From contig JAUVIQ010000056.1 in the NCBI GenBank assembly GCA_030592655.1, forward strand, positions 1 to 14,712: DNA of 14,712 nucleotides. The letters are read 5' to 3'. Of this stretch, positions 7,306 through 14,587 are shown in pieces. The notes under the pieces are model-generated. The model did no database searches. It was given only the letters and a program-made list of their open reading frames with translations, and was not told the origin of the DNA. Each line of letters begins with the position of its first letter. The first letter of the stretch is position 1. A program made the translations under genes and the position numbers. The DNA is from Planctomycetales bacterium (GTDB lineage Bacteria; Planctomycetota; Phycisphaerae; SM23-33).

Positions 7306-7368
7306 TTTTGTTGAAAGAAGAAGAGAAAATTTTCATTCACCCGTGGAGAAATAACGGTAGAATACGCT

Positions 7369-7409
7369 GGAGGATGAATCCCCCCGCAGTGCGGGGGGAT
7401 TATAACGAA
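7369..7409 (+). promoter_or_regulatory. Hairpin between Shine-Dalgarno and start codon
   Basis: A perfect GGAGG at 7369-7373 is separated from the ATG at 7410 by a perfect 11-bp hairpin (7377-7387 with 7391-7401, loop AGT, six C-G pairs in a row). With the hairpin folded out the effective SD-ATG spacing is about 11 nt. Alternatively, the G6 run inside the hairpin (7393-7398) is the RBS and is hidden by the fold. Either way, translation of the downstream gene probably depends on this structure. Confidence 0.55.
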
Positions 7410-8258
7410 ATGATAATTGATTGTCATACACGGATATGGGCTTCGCCGGGGCAGATGGGTCTCGGCGCTTCCGGATGGCTTGTGCGCCATGGCGGGCAGG
7501 AGAATCTCTCTGCCGATCCGAGCGAGCACGCCGCCGCTTCACGCGAGGTTACCAAAACGCTCGTATGGGGTTTCCGAAGCCGGCATCTCAAGGCGGAGGT
7601 TCCCAACGCTTTCCTCGCCGATTACGTCGCCCAGCACAAACAGCACGCCGTAGGTATAGCGGCCATTGACCCGACCGAACCGGACGCGATGGAACGTCTG
7701 GCGAAAATCGCCGATCATTCGGAATTCGCCGGAATTACCATCAGCCCCGCCGCACAGAGTTTTCATCCAGCCGACACGCGGGCCTATAAGGTGTATGCCT
7801 TCTGTGCCGAGCACCGGCTGGGCGTGTTCGTCGAAAGCGGGACGGACTTTGCACCGCAGGTAGTTCTCGAATTCGCCCGCCCGTACCTGTTCGATGAGAT
7901 AGCGAGAGATTTTCCAGCCTTGACAATCGTCATCTCCGCGATGGGTAGCCCGTGGGTCAACGAAACCGTCGCGCTGCTCGCGAAGCAGCCGGGGGTTTAT
8001 GCCGACATCGCCGCGCTGCTCCGCAACCCCTGGGGAGCATACGAATCGCTGCTGAAGGCGCATCAGTCGGGAGTAACGGAGAAATTGCTTTTCGGAAGCG
8101 ATTTCCCGTTCTCGACAGCGGCTGAAGCCATTGAGCGGATGTACCGCATAAACGAAATAACCCACGGCACAAGCCTGCCGACCGTGCCGAGAGAAATCCT
8201 GCGCGGAATAATCGAACGAGACGCAATGACGGAACTGCAAATAGGGACTGGGGACTAG
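7410..8258 (+). CDS. Amidohydrolase-superfamily protein with degenerate metal site
   Basis: The 282-aa product has the TIM-barrel layout of amidohydrolase-related proteins (PF04909 type): start strand MIIDCHTRIW, the AVGIAAIDPTEPDAMERLAKI segment shared by this family, GITISPAAQSFHPADTRAYKVYAFCAEHRLGVFVESG, and the C-terminal LLFGSDFPFSTAAEAI with the conserved aspartate. Expected metal ligands are missing: the first-strand HxH is HTR, the strand-5 His region reads FVESGT, and the usual His before G-x-PW is Met (SAMGSPWV). It may be a non-hydrolytic or unusual member. I start at 7410 because the fold begins with MIIDCH there; ATGs at 7374 and 7308 are in frame but add non-family residues. The stop codon lies inside a heptamer repeat, which also encodes the last residues. 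Confidence 0.78.
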   Translation: MIIDCHTRIWASPGQMGLGASGWLVRHGGQENLSADPSEHAAASREVTKTLVWGFRSRHLKAEVPNAFLADYVAQHKQHAVGIAAIDPTEPDAMERLAKIADHSEFAGITISPAAQSFHPADTRAYKVYAFCAEHRLGVFVESGTDFAPQVVLEFARPYLFDEIARDFPALTIVISAMGSPWVNETVALLAKQPGVYADIAALLRNPWGAYESLLKAHQSGVTEKLLFGSDFPFSTAAEAIERMYRINEITHGTSLPTVPREILRGIIERDAMTELQIGTGD

Positions 8259-8273
8259 GGACTTGGGACTAGG
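8244..8273 (+). repeat. GGGACTN heptamer array (G-quadruplex-capable)
   Basis: Four perfect 7-nt units, GGGACTG, GGGACTA, GGGACTT and GGGACTA, then GG. It contains four G-runs of at least three with 4-nt loops, which fits the G3N1-7 quadruplex pattern on the plus strand. The array covers the stop codon (TAG, 8256-8258) of the amidohydrolase-like gene and encodes its final residues. Confidence 0.85.
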
Positions 8274-8336
8274 AAAGAAAAAAAAGCAGAAACACGGAAT
8301 TGACCAGGTTAAACAAGATATATCAGGAGCACGACA

Positions 8337-9293
8337 ATGAAACGACTGACGATGATTCTGGCCGCGACGATGATATTCCTGACACTTGGATGCGAGAGAA
8401 GGGTCGGACAGGCGAAAGACGCCGACAGGTTCGACGAAAAAATCGACGGCCCGGTCTGCGTGCTGACCGTCAGTGCTGACGAGAACCTGTTGGCCGACCA
8501 GAGAAAAATATCCCGCCAGGCCAAACTTGATGCCGAAACGCCTGCCGAAAGCGAAGAAAGGACCGACGATGAAGGTACTACTCCCTCGCCGACACCTGCG
8601 CCTGCCGGTGATCCGATATCAGCCGTAAAGCAGGTTCTGGGCGAGGCCATCTCGGCTGCGAAATCCTCACAACCAAACCAGGTGCTGAAATTCTACACGG
8701 ACGCGGACGCTACGGCGATTAAGGCGGTCGTGGGGGCAGCTAAGAAAACAGAGAGCAGGATGGCAGCTTTGGAAAAACTGGTACAGGACAAACTGGGCCT
8801 ATCACTTCCAAACAAGATGAAGGAAATTACACAGCAAAAGTTCTATACACCCGCCACCGACCTGGCGTTGCTTAACATGGACGAGTTGAAGTTCGAAACC
8901 AAGGGACCGGACGTAATCGTAACCGATCCTGGAAACTTGGTACTCATCTTTACCGACACGCCTGGAGGGTGGAAGATACAACTCGATCAGCTGGAGAGAG
9001 ATTTAGAAAGTGTACAGGGCGATGTGCTTGCCGGTCTCGACAAAATTGCCGATGAAATGACCACTGGCATCAACAGCGGCACCATAACCAAGGACAATTT
9101 TCAGACCAAGGCTGACGAGATGAGGGACAAATACATCAGCGCAGCGATGGAGAAGGCACACGCGATTCTTGCGAAAATATTCGCTAAGTTCCCGGCGATA
9201 AAACCCGAACCAAAACCCAAACCCAAACGGACCGTCGTGCCTCGTCGCCGACACGATGAGCGACCCCTTATGCCGGGTGAGCGTCGTCGTTAG
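8337..9293 (+). CDS. Predicted lipoprotein of unknown function
   Basis: I do not recognise the family. The 318-aa product starts with a signal peptide (MKRLTMILAATMIFLTLGC) ending in a lipobox LTLGC, so C19 should be lipidated and the protein anchored to a membrane. After a low-complexity linker rich in Glu, Thr and Pro (about 65-90), residues ~92-265 form an alpha-helical region with NQVLKFYTDADATAIKAV and a short beta segment (VIVTDPGNLVLIFTDTPGGWKI) that looks like a small domain. The C-terminus is basic and Pro-rich (KPEPKPKPKRTVVPRRR). An AGGAG RBS lies 8 nt before the ATG. The next gene starts 2 nt after the stop if its TTG start is used, suggesting an operon. Confidence 0.75.
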   Translation: MKRLTMILAATMIFLTLGCERRVGQAKDADRFDEKIDGPVCVLTVSADENLLADQRKISRQAKLDAETPAESEERTDDEGTTPSPTPAPAGDPISAVKQVLGEAISAAKSSQPNQVLKFYTDADATAIKAVVGAAKKTESRMAALEKLVQDKLGLSLPNKMKEITQQKFYTPATDLALLNMDELKFETKGPDVIVTDPGNLVLIFTDTPGGWKIQLDQLERDLESVQGDVLAGLDKIADEMTTGINSGTITKDNFQTKADEMRDKYISAAMEKAHAILAKIFAKFPAIKPEPKPKPKRTVVPRRRHDERPLMPGERRR

Positions 9294-9295
9294 CA

Positions 9296-9970
9296 TTGAC
9301 GGCGATCAGGCTCCGTCCGGAAATTCGTCAGAATATCCAACGGGGAGGCACGCGAAAAGCAATGCAGACGCTTCACGCACATAGCCGGGAAGAAGCCCAT
9401 TTGTACCTGACGGTTACGCCGTGCCCGAACTGCTCGGATGGGCCTTGGGAAATTACCAAAAAACAGGAAAACGCCGAAACCGACCATACGGACGGGATGC
9501 TTCTCGCCAGATGCGTCCACTGCCGGGCGGAGAAAAAATTCCTCTTCGACTGGGCAGACAGGGCCGAAGGCCGCCCCGACGACCCGCAACATTCTCTGCC
9601 CGAAGTGATTAACCCAACCACTAACCCAAGCCGGATTATCGACATGGGGCAATGGTCAAGCCTGTTCTATATGTTGGTCGAGAAGGCAGCCTTTGCTGTT
9701 GATATCGAGGCTCGCCAGATCGGTTTCCGTGCAGCCCAGTGTCTTGATGAGGCCCTGAAATTCTACACCGACGACGAGTTGCCTCCCGAATCGGCATTCT
9801 ATGTCGATGCCTCCAAACAGGCCTTCGCCGAACACCCTGAAAAATTCACACGCCAAAGGCTCCGCGACATCCGCAGCAAACTGCCCGACCTGCGAGTAAT
9901 GGCTGCAAGAATGACGCACGATACTCTCACCGAAAACAAAAAGAAATGGTGGCAAGTTTGGAAAAGATAG
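9296..9970 (+). CDS. Zinc-ribbon hypothetical protein
   Basis: No recognised family. The 224-aa frame has two CxxC pairs (C43/C46 in TPCPNC and C73/C76 in ARCVHC), the layout of a zinc ribbon, preceded by REEAHLYLTV. An alpha-helical C-terminal part follows and the end is very basic and aromatic (KKKWWQVWKR). There is no signal peptide. The start is uncertain: the frame given opens at a TTG just after the lipoprotein stop, while an ATG at 9362 has a perfect GGGGAGG at 9342-9348, 13 nt upstream, and removes 22 residues of atypical sequence; I think the ATG is at least as likely. It is probably cotranscribed with the lipoprotein gene. The stop sits right at the edge of a heptamer array. Confidence 0.65.
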   Translation: MTAIRLRPEIRQNIQRGGTRKAMQTLHAHSREEAHLYLTVTPCPNCSDGPWEITKKQENAETDHTDGMLLARCVHCRAEKKFLFDWADRAEGRPDDPQHSLPEVINPTTNPSRIIDMGQWSSLFYMLVEKAAFAVDIEARQIGFRAAQCLDEALKFYTDDELPPESAFYVDASKQAFAEHPEKFTRQRLRDIRSKLPDLRVMAARMTHDTLTENKKKWWQVWKR

Positions 9971-10075
9971 TAATTGGTAATTAGTAATTGGTAATTCGTA
10001 ATTCGTAATTAGTAAAAAAAAACCGCCACTCTGTTACGAATCACCAATCACGAATTACCAATCACGAATTACCAA
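9971..10075. repeat. Inverted pair of TAATTNG heptamer arrays
   Basis: Six tandem heptamers (TAATTGG, TAATTAG, TAATTGG, TAATTCG, TAATTCG, TAATTAG) fill 9971-10012. After a 21-nt spacer with an A-run, six heptamers of the complementary sense (TTACGAA, TCACCAA, TCACGAA, TTACCAA, TCACGAA, TTACCAA) fill 10034-10075. The two arms can pair over about 46 nt with roughly six mismatches, giving a very long stem-loop directly after the zinc-ribbon gene. It may end transcription or protect the mRNA 3' end, but no terminator T-run follows closely. Confidence 0.88.
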
Positions 10076-10101
10076 TTACATCTTTTCATCTTAAAAACCT
10101 T

Positions 10102-10128
10102 TTGACCTGCCGGCCGAAATAATATAAA
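10102..10128 (+). promoter_or_regulatory. Promoter candidate for the ferredoxin gene
   Basis: TTGACC (10102-10107) and TATAAA (10123-10128) are each one base from the sigma-70 consensus. The 15-nt spacer is two shorter than ideal. It lies ~50 nt before the ferredoxin start and just after the inverted heptamer arrays, so the gene probably has its own transcript. Confidence 0.4.
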
Positions 10129-10176
10129 GGATGCGCAGTTTAATTACGGAAACGGCTTTTATAAGGAGTGTGATTT

Positions 10177-10347
10177 ATGGCGTACGTAATCAGTGATGCT
10201 TGCACGGGATGTGGAAGTTGCGTGGAAACCTGCCCGGTTGAGGCAATCAGCAAGGGCGAACCGATTTATGTAATCGACGCGGATTTGTGCATCGACTGCG
10301 GCCAGTGTGCCGACGCATGTCCGGTCGAGGCAATCAGCCCGGCATAA
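10177..10347 (+). CDS. 2[4Fe-4S] ferredoxin
   Basis: A 56-aa small soluble electron carrier of the clostridial type. Two complete CxxCxxCxxxCP motifs are present: C9, C12, C15, C19-P20 and C38, C41, C44, C48-P49, each followed by VEAIS, showing the internal duplication of this family. It carries low-potential electrons, e.g. for pyruvate:ferredoxin oxidoreductase or hydrogenase, and suggests an anaerobic or facultative host; no partner gene is adjacent. An AAGGAG RBS lies 8 nt before the ATG. It stands alone between the heptamer arrays and a minus-strand membrane protein. Confidence 0.95.
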   Translation: MAYVISDACTGCGSCVETCPVEAISKGEPIYVIDADLCIDCGQCADACPVEAISPA

Positions 10348-10429
10348 TGCCGCTTCACATGAAGCAATTTCTCCTCACCCCGTCAGCCGGTAAGCGGCTA
10401 ATCGGCAAGGCTCTTGCTGCGCATCCAGC

Positions 10430-10783
10430 CTAAAGCCATTCGAAGTGATTGCTGACGGAGGCCAGAAGGTAAAGCGCGCCGCAGAGGAGTATGAGCCACC
10501 GGCACCAGCGTCGCCACAGGCTTGCGACGAATACCACGAAGATAACCTGTCCGATTTTACCCAGCACAGGCCCGGCTACGGGGCCGAGGATGTGGGCCAT
10601 CAGGCAGATAACGGGATGCAACTCGGCGTCGGCGCCATACTTACGCATAAATACGATAGTGGTTACAGCATCAAAGGTCGCCCCGACCATCAGAAACAAC
10701 AACTCCCATCGATAAATGCGTGCGAAAACCATAGGCCGACGCGTAAGCAACCGGAAATTTGACTTGAACCGTCTGTGTTTCAT
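10430..10783 (-). CDS. Small integral membrane protein
   Basis: The 117-aa product is basic at the N-terminus, then has hydrophobic segments at about 27-46 (WELLFLMVGATFDAVTTIVF), 58-89 (probably two helices around GPVAGP) and 95-112 (RWLILLCGALYLLASVS). The FDAVTTIVFMRKYGADAELHPV segment recalls the D-x-x-x-T plus G-A-x-E-x-(H/N)-P pattern of small multi-helix membrane proteins such as the DUF5658 type, a loose resemblance only. No clear SD is seen. The gene is divergent from the HEAT-repeat gene and converges with the ferredoxin. Confidence 0.65.
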   Translation of the reverse strand: MKHRRFKSNFRLLTRRPMVFARIYRWELLFLMVGATFDAVTTIVFMRKYGADAELHPVICLMAHILGPVAGPVLGKIGQVIFVVFVASLWRRWCRWLILLCGALYLLASVSNHFEWL

Positions 10784-10963
10784 CCGCCGGAGAGTTTATA
10801 CGCTCACCCAGACGAAAACAATTGGGCAGGCGTCTGCGCCACCTGTCTGGATTCTTCGAACGGTTCCGTTTCATTCCCCCGCGCGTGCAAAGGCGGCGGA
10901 TTTCAGGTATCATTGGTGCGGGCGCCTGCGCAAATGATGGTTGCCCGCTCCAGGAGCCGAACG

Positions 10964-13066
10964 ATGACAAACAGCAAATTCTCGTGTCCGTGGTTTCTGT
11001 TGACTGCCTCAGCGATTGTACTCTTGTCCGCGGGCTTGCAGCAACTTCCAGCCGCGGAGAACTCAACGCAGCCGGGGAACCAACGTCGGCCTTCCGACGG
11101 GCGAATCCGTGCCTTGATTGCACAATTGAGCAGCACGTCCCCCAAAGCCCGCGAAGCCGCCGCCGATGCCCTGTGCCGAATCGGCGCCGCGGCGGTCGAG
11201 CCGCTGATTTCGGCGCTGAACGGGGCCGACCTTTTGCCCAGAGCGTCCGCCGCCCGGGCACTGGGCGTTATCGGCGACAAGCGCGCCGTCCCGACGCTCA
11301 TCGCGGCGCTGCGGTACGGCACATCGGATGTCCGCTGCGCTGCCGCCGAGGCGCTGGGAAAGATTGGTGATGATCGCGCAGTGGCGGCCTTGGCGCGCCT
11401 GACATCCGACCCGAACGCGCGCGTTCGTCAGGCTGCTGCGGCAGCCCTTGGCGCGATTCTCCGCGATTCCGGACTGGCAAAGGCAATCACCGCCCTGGCG
11501 GATCCGGACTGTAAAGTCCGTAAGGCAGTGGTCTTGCAACTGTGCAAGGTGTGTGACACGCATGCCGTCCAACCTCTCATTGCCGTGCTGAATAACGATG
11601 ACGACTGGTTCGTTCGTGGGACTGCTGCCCGTGCTCTCGGACGAATCGGCGACAAGCGGGCCGTCGAGCCGCTTATCGCAGCACTGAAGGATACCAACCA
11701 ATTTGTACGCTACCATGCGGGCACAGCCTTGTGCCGAATCCCTGACAAGCGGGTAGTAATACCGCTCATTGCCATGCTGAATGATTCGAACCTGGTAATG
11801 CGTTGGTACGCAGCCAGTGCCCTGGGTCATTTCGGCGACCGGCGCGCTGTCTTGCCGCTAATCGTGGCCTTGAATGATAAATGCGAGGCTGTGCGTGGGG
11901 TTACAGCCAGGGCGCTCGGTAATCTAGGGGACGAGCGTGCCGTCGAGCCGCTTGCCGCGAGACTGAAGGAGCCTCAATTCACAGTATATCTTCCTGCAGC
12001 CGAAGCGCTGGGGAAAATCGGTGGCAAGCGTGCTAAAGAAGTACTGTTGGCTGCGCTGAAGAACGGCAATTCTCGCATCCGCGCTCCCGTAGCCGAAGCC
12101 TTGGCCCAAATCGGCGACAAGAACCTTGTCCCAACACTTCTGGAAATGCTCAAGGGCGAAAACCCGCAGGCCTGCAAGGGCGCCGCCACGGCCCTGGGGA
12201 AATTCAAGACCATTGAGGCGGTCGGACCGCTTCTTGCCATCCTGAAAAATAAGGACTCGCCGATGCGAACCACAGCGGCCAGCGCGCTCGGAGACATCGG
12301 AGATAAGCGAGCTATAAAGCCACTAATTACGGCCCTCAAGGATAACGACCCTGCTCTGCGCCGCTCTGCCGTAGCGGCGCTGGGTGAGATCGGCGACAAG
12401 CAGGCCGTTACGCCTCTGCTGGATTTACTCGGTGACAACGAGCGGTTCATCCCAGGGCGATCGGCTTTGGCGCTTGGCAAGATCGGGGACAAGCGGGCGG
12501 TCCAACGACTGCTGTGGCTCCTTAAGAATGGTCCGAGCGGTTACGATCGACAGTGCGCGGTGCAAGCGCTAGGCAATATCGGCGACAAGCAGGCCGTCGA
12601 AACCCTGATCGCTCTTCTCAACGATAGCAACTTTAGCGTCAGAAAAAGCGCCGCCGGTGCGCTTGCCCAAATCGGCGACAGACGCGCCGTCGAGCCTCTG
12701 GCTCTCGCTCTGCTGAAGGATCGGAGCGCGCGTACATCAATAGTGGTCGCCCTGGGCAGATTCGGCGACAACCGGGCCATCGACATTCTAATCGAAATAA
12801 TCGACCACAAAATCCCCAAAGTGTGCATGCGCGCAGCAACGGCGCTGGGAAAGATCGAAGACAGGCGTGTCATTTGTCCACTGATTGTGGCATTGAGAAA
12901 CCCTTTCTGGGAGGTGCGAAAGGCCGCCGCCGAGGCGCTGGGTCGGCTCGGCGATACTCGCGCCGCAGGTCCGCTGAAATCGGCCACAGAGGACAAGAAC
13001 AAGGATGTTCGCTTGGCCGCGAGCGAAGCGCTGCGAAAGTTGACCACAAAGCCCCCGGGCCGGTGA
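10964..13066 (+). CDS. Exported HEAT-repeat protein
   Basis: The 700-aa product begins with a signal sequence (MTNSKFSCPWFLLTASAIVL, then LSAGLQQLPAAEN, cleavage near 30-31) followed by about 20 consecutive PBS-lyase-type HEAT units of ~31 aa, each built around a variant of IGDKRAVEPLIAALKD, with RxxAAxALG between. Such solenoids bind other proteins; no catalytic domain is present. Units differ at solvent-exposed positions (e.g. FKTIEAVGPLLAIL, IEDRRVICPLIVAL) and the array ends in KSATEDKNKDVRLAASEALRKL. I chose the ATG at 10964 because an AGGAG lies 7 nt upstream and the signal peptide starts there; the frame is open to 10775, but that extension overlaps the divergent membrane-protein gene. 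It is probably periplasmic. Confidence 0.9.
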   Translation: MTNSKFSCPWFLLTASAIVLLSAGLQQLPAAENSTQPGNQRRPSDGRIRALIAQLSSTSPKAREAAADALCRIGAAAVEPLISALNGADLLPRASAARALGVIGDKRAVPTLIAALRYGTSDVRCAAAEALGKIGDDRAVAALARLTSDPNARVRQAAAAALGAILRDSGLAKAITALADPDCKVRKAVVLQLCKVCDTHAVQPLIAVLNNDDDWFVRGTAARALGRIGDKRAVEPLIAALKDTNQFVRYHAGTALCRIPDKRVVIPLIAMLNDSNLVMRWYAASALGHFGDRRAVLPLIVALNDKCEAVRGVTARALGNLGDERAVEPLAARLKEPQFTVYLPAAEALGKIGGKRAKEVLLAALKNGNSRIRAPVAEALAQIGDKNLVPTLLEMLKGENPQACKGAATALGKFKTIEAVGPLLAILKNKDSPMRTTAASALGDIGDKRAIKPLITALKDNDPALRRSAVAALGEIGDKQAVTPLLDLLGDNERFIPGRSALALGKIGDKRAVQRLLWLLKNGPSGYDRQCAVQALGNIGDKQAVETLIALLNDSNFSVRKSAAGALAQIGDRRAVEPLALALLKDRSARTSIVVALGRFGDNRAIDILIEIIDHKIPKVCMRAATALGKIEDRRVICPLIVALRNPFWEVRKAAAEALGRLGDTRAAGPLKSATEDKNKDVRLAASEALRKLTTKPPGR

Positions 13067-13159
13067 ACTGCGGATTTCACCGCAGAGGTTACAGACGAGA
13101 CAATACGTTTATCCCCGTATTATTAGACGTGTAAGGACATCTGACAACAGGAGTATGCT

Positions 13160-14116
13160 ATGCGAATTGTTGTTCTGGACGGAAAGACGCTCAATCCCGG
13201 AGATAACTCCTGGGATGCGGTCGAAGGCCTTGGGCAACTTACTGTTTATGACAGAACCGCGCCCGATGAAATACTTCAACGGGCTAACGGGGCGGAGGTG
13301 CTGCTGACTAACAAGACGCCGCTGTCGGCTGATACGCTGGATCAACTTCCCGGCCTGCGATTTATTTCCGTCCTTGCGACTGGATATAACATCGTCGATG
13401 TCGAGGCCGCAGGGCGGCAGGGCGTAGTAGTCTCGAATGTTCCGATATACGCAACCGATTCGGTCGCGCAATTCACCTTTGCGATGTTGCTGGAACTGGC
13501 CCATCACGTCGGTTCGCACGACGAAGCCGTCAAGGCCGGTCGCTGGAGCGAGTCGCCGGACTTCTGCTTCTGGGATTTCCCGCTGGTGGAACTGGCCGAC
13601 AAAAAAATGGGCATCGTCGGCTTCGGTCGCATAGGCAGGCGGGTCGGCGAACTCGCGCACGCATTCGGAATGGAAGTCCTGGCTGCCGATGTCAACCAGA
13701 CCAACCCGCCGGAGTACAAACCGTTCCAATGGGTCGAGGTCGAGGAGTTGTTCGAGGCCGCCGATGTCGTCAGCCTGCATTGTCCGCAGACGGCGGAAAA
13801 CGTTGGCATGGTCAATAGCGAACTTCTGGCCCGGATGAAATCCAACGCTTTTTTAATTAATAATTCTCGCGGCGGGCTTATCGTCGAAGCCGACCTTGCC
13901 GGTGCGCTCGATGCAGGGCGTATCGCCGGAGCCGCACTGGACGTGGTTTCGACCGAACCGATCAGCCCCGATAACCCGCTATTATCGGCGAAAAACTGCA
14001 TTATTACGCCGCATATCGCCTGGGCAACACTGGCTGCCCGCAGGCGATTGATGCAAACGACGGCAGAGAACGTGGTTGCATTCATCGCGGGGAAACCGAT
14101 AAACGTCGTATCGTAA
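13160..14116 (+). CDS. D-2-hydroxyacid dehydrogenase (glycerate dehydrogenase-like)
   Basis: A 318-aa NAD(P)-dependent D-2-hydroxyacid dehydrogenase that interconverts 2-oxoacids and D-2-hydroxyacids. Key features are ATGYNIVD (73-80) of the substrate domain, the dinucleotide-binding GFGRIGRRVG (154-163) followed by an acidic position (D177), LHCPQT (206-211), INNSRGG with the substrate-binding R237, DVVSTEP with E266, and TPHIAW with the catalytic H285. The pattern fits hydroxypyruvate reductase/glycerate dehydrogenase (HprA-like) best, but exact substrate cannot be fixed. AGGAG lies 6 nt before the ATG. It stands alone between the HEAT gene and the rRNA promoter. Confidence 0.92.
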   Translation: MRIVVLDGKTLNPGDNSWDAVEGLGQLTVYDRTAPDEILQRANGAEVLLTNKTPLSADTLDQLPGLRFISVLATGYNIVDVEAAGRQGVVVSNVPIYATDSVAQFTFAMLLELAHHVGSHDEAVKAGRWSESPDFCFWDFPLVELADKKMGIVGFGRIGRRVGELAHAFGMEVLAADVNQTNPPEYKPFQWVEVEELFEAADVVSLHCPQTAENVGMVNSELLARMKSNAFLINNSRGGLIVEADLAGALDAGRIAGAALDVVSTEPISPDNPLLSAKNCIITPHIAWATLAARRRLMQTTAENVVAFIAGKPINVVS

Positions 14117-14145
14117 AAAAAATATCAGAAACATTCCAGAAACAC

Positions 14146-14174
14146 TTGACGTACGAAACCAGAGGTGTTAGAGT
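14146..14174 (+). promoter_or_regulatory. rRNA operon promoter
   Basis: TTGACG (14146-14151), a 17-nt spacer and TAGAGT (14169-14174) form a good sigma-70-type promoter about 410 nt upstream of the 16S start. It lies just after the dehydrogenase stop and is AT-rich upstream (an A8 run near 14116-14123). Confidence 0.65.
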
Positions 14175-14587
14175 AGTAAATGAAACATCTTTGATGGGTG
14201 TGGAATGAGGGGTACGAATGTCGTACGCCTTGATGCTTGAGAGTACCCCTTCCGGCTGGTTGAGTCGAAGGGTAAAGTTCTTTGACAAGTGAACAGTGTA
14301 ATCGTCACGAGGATGTGACAGGTTTGACGGTGGCTATCACGGTTGCCGTCGGACTTGGAGTTTTTGTAAAAGGTCCTGCCGCTCTTACGACGGCGGGGCC
14401 GGACTCAAGATTCTCGTGATGCTTATTAAGCCAGATAGCATAGCAGAATTTTGAGTTGGCCTGGTCCGTTGTCCTTTTAGGGTAGCGGGCTTGACCCGTC
14501 GGTCGGGTTGAAAGACCCGGACCGATAAACCAGCATCACCCTTATGTTGAACTAATCGGACCTTCGGGTTCGAGAAGAACAATAGAT
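14175..14587 (+). other. 16S rRNA leader region
   Basis: This ~410-nt stretch holds no protein gene. It has structured elements: a GGGGTAC/GTACCCC stem (14209-14215 with 14243-14249) enclosing a competing GTACGA/TCGTAC hairpin (14212-14226), the boxA-like site, a 10-bp stem with two G-U pairs (14372-14381/14391-14400), and a bulged hairpin around 14501-14525. These look like rRNA leader folds used in processing and antitermination. I cannot locate the RNase III stem, because its partner would lie downstream of the window. Confidence 0.7.
14277..14288 (+). promoter_or_regulatory. boxA-like antitermination site
   Basis: GTTCTTTGACAA at 14277-14288 closely resembles bacterial rRNA boxA elements (E. 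coli TGCTCTTTAACA, B. subtilis TGTTCTTTGAAAAC), which bind NusB/NusE to prevent premature termination of rRNA transcription. The position in a 16S leader agrees. Confidence 0.7.

Noticed and set aside
7358..7363. TAGAAT as -10 box for the amidohydrolase-like gene
   Set aside because: No -35 is found at proper distance, and the implied start at ~7370 would fall within the GGAGG Shine-Dalgarno.
8244..10075. CRISPR array
   Set aside because: The repeats are 7-nt units in direct contact without spacers, and no cas genes are nearby.
10351..10429. Possible tRNA or small RNA after the ferredoxin gene
   Set aside because: Only short 5-bp hairpins are seen (e.g. AGCCG/CGGCT), with no cloverleaf, T-loop motif or terminator.
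10775..10963. Longer start for the HEAT-repeat gene at 10775
   Set aside because: It would precede the signal peptide with 63 atypical residues and overlap the divergent membrane-protein gene; the ATG at 10964 has a well-spaced AGGAG.
13068..13121. Two small hairpins after the HEAT gene as terminators
   Set aside because: Stems of only 6 bp (13068-13085 and 13102-13121) and no T-run after either.
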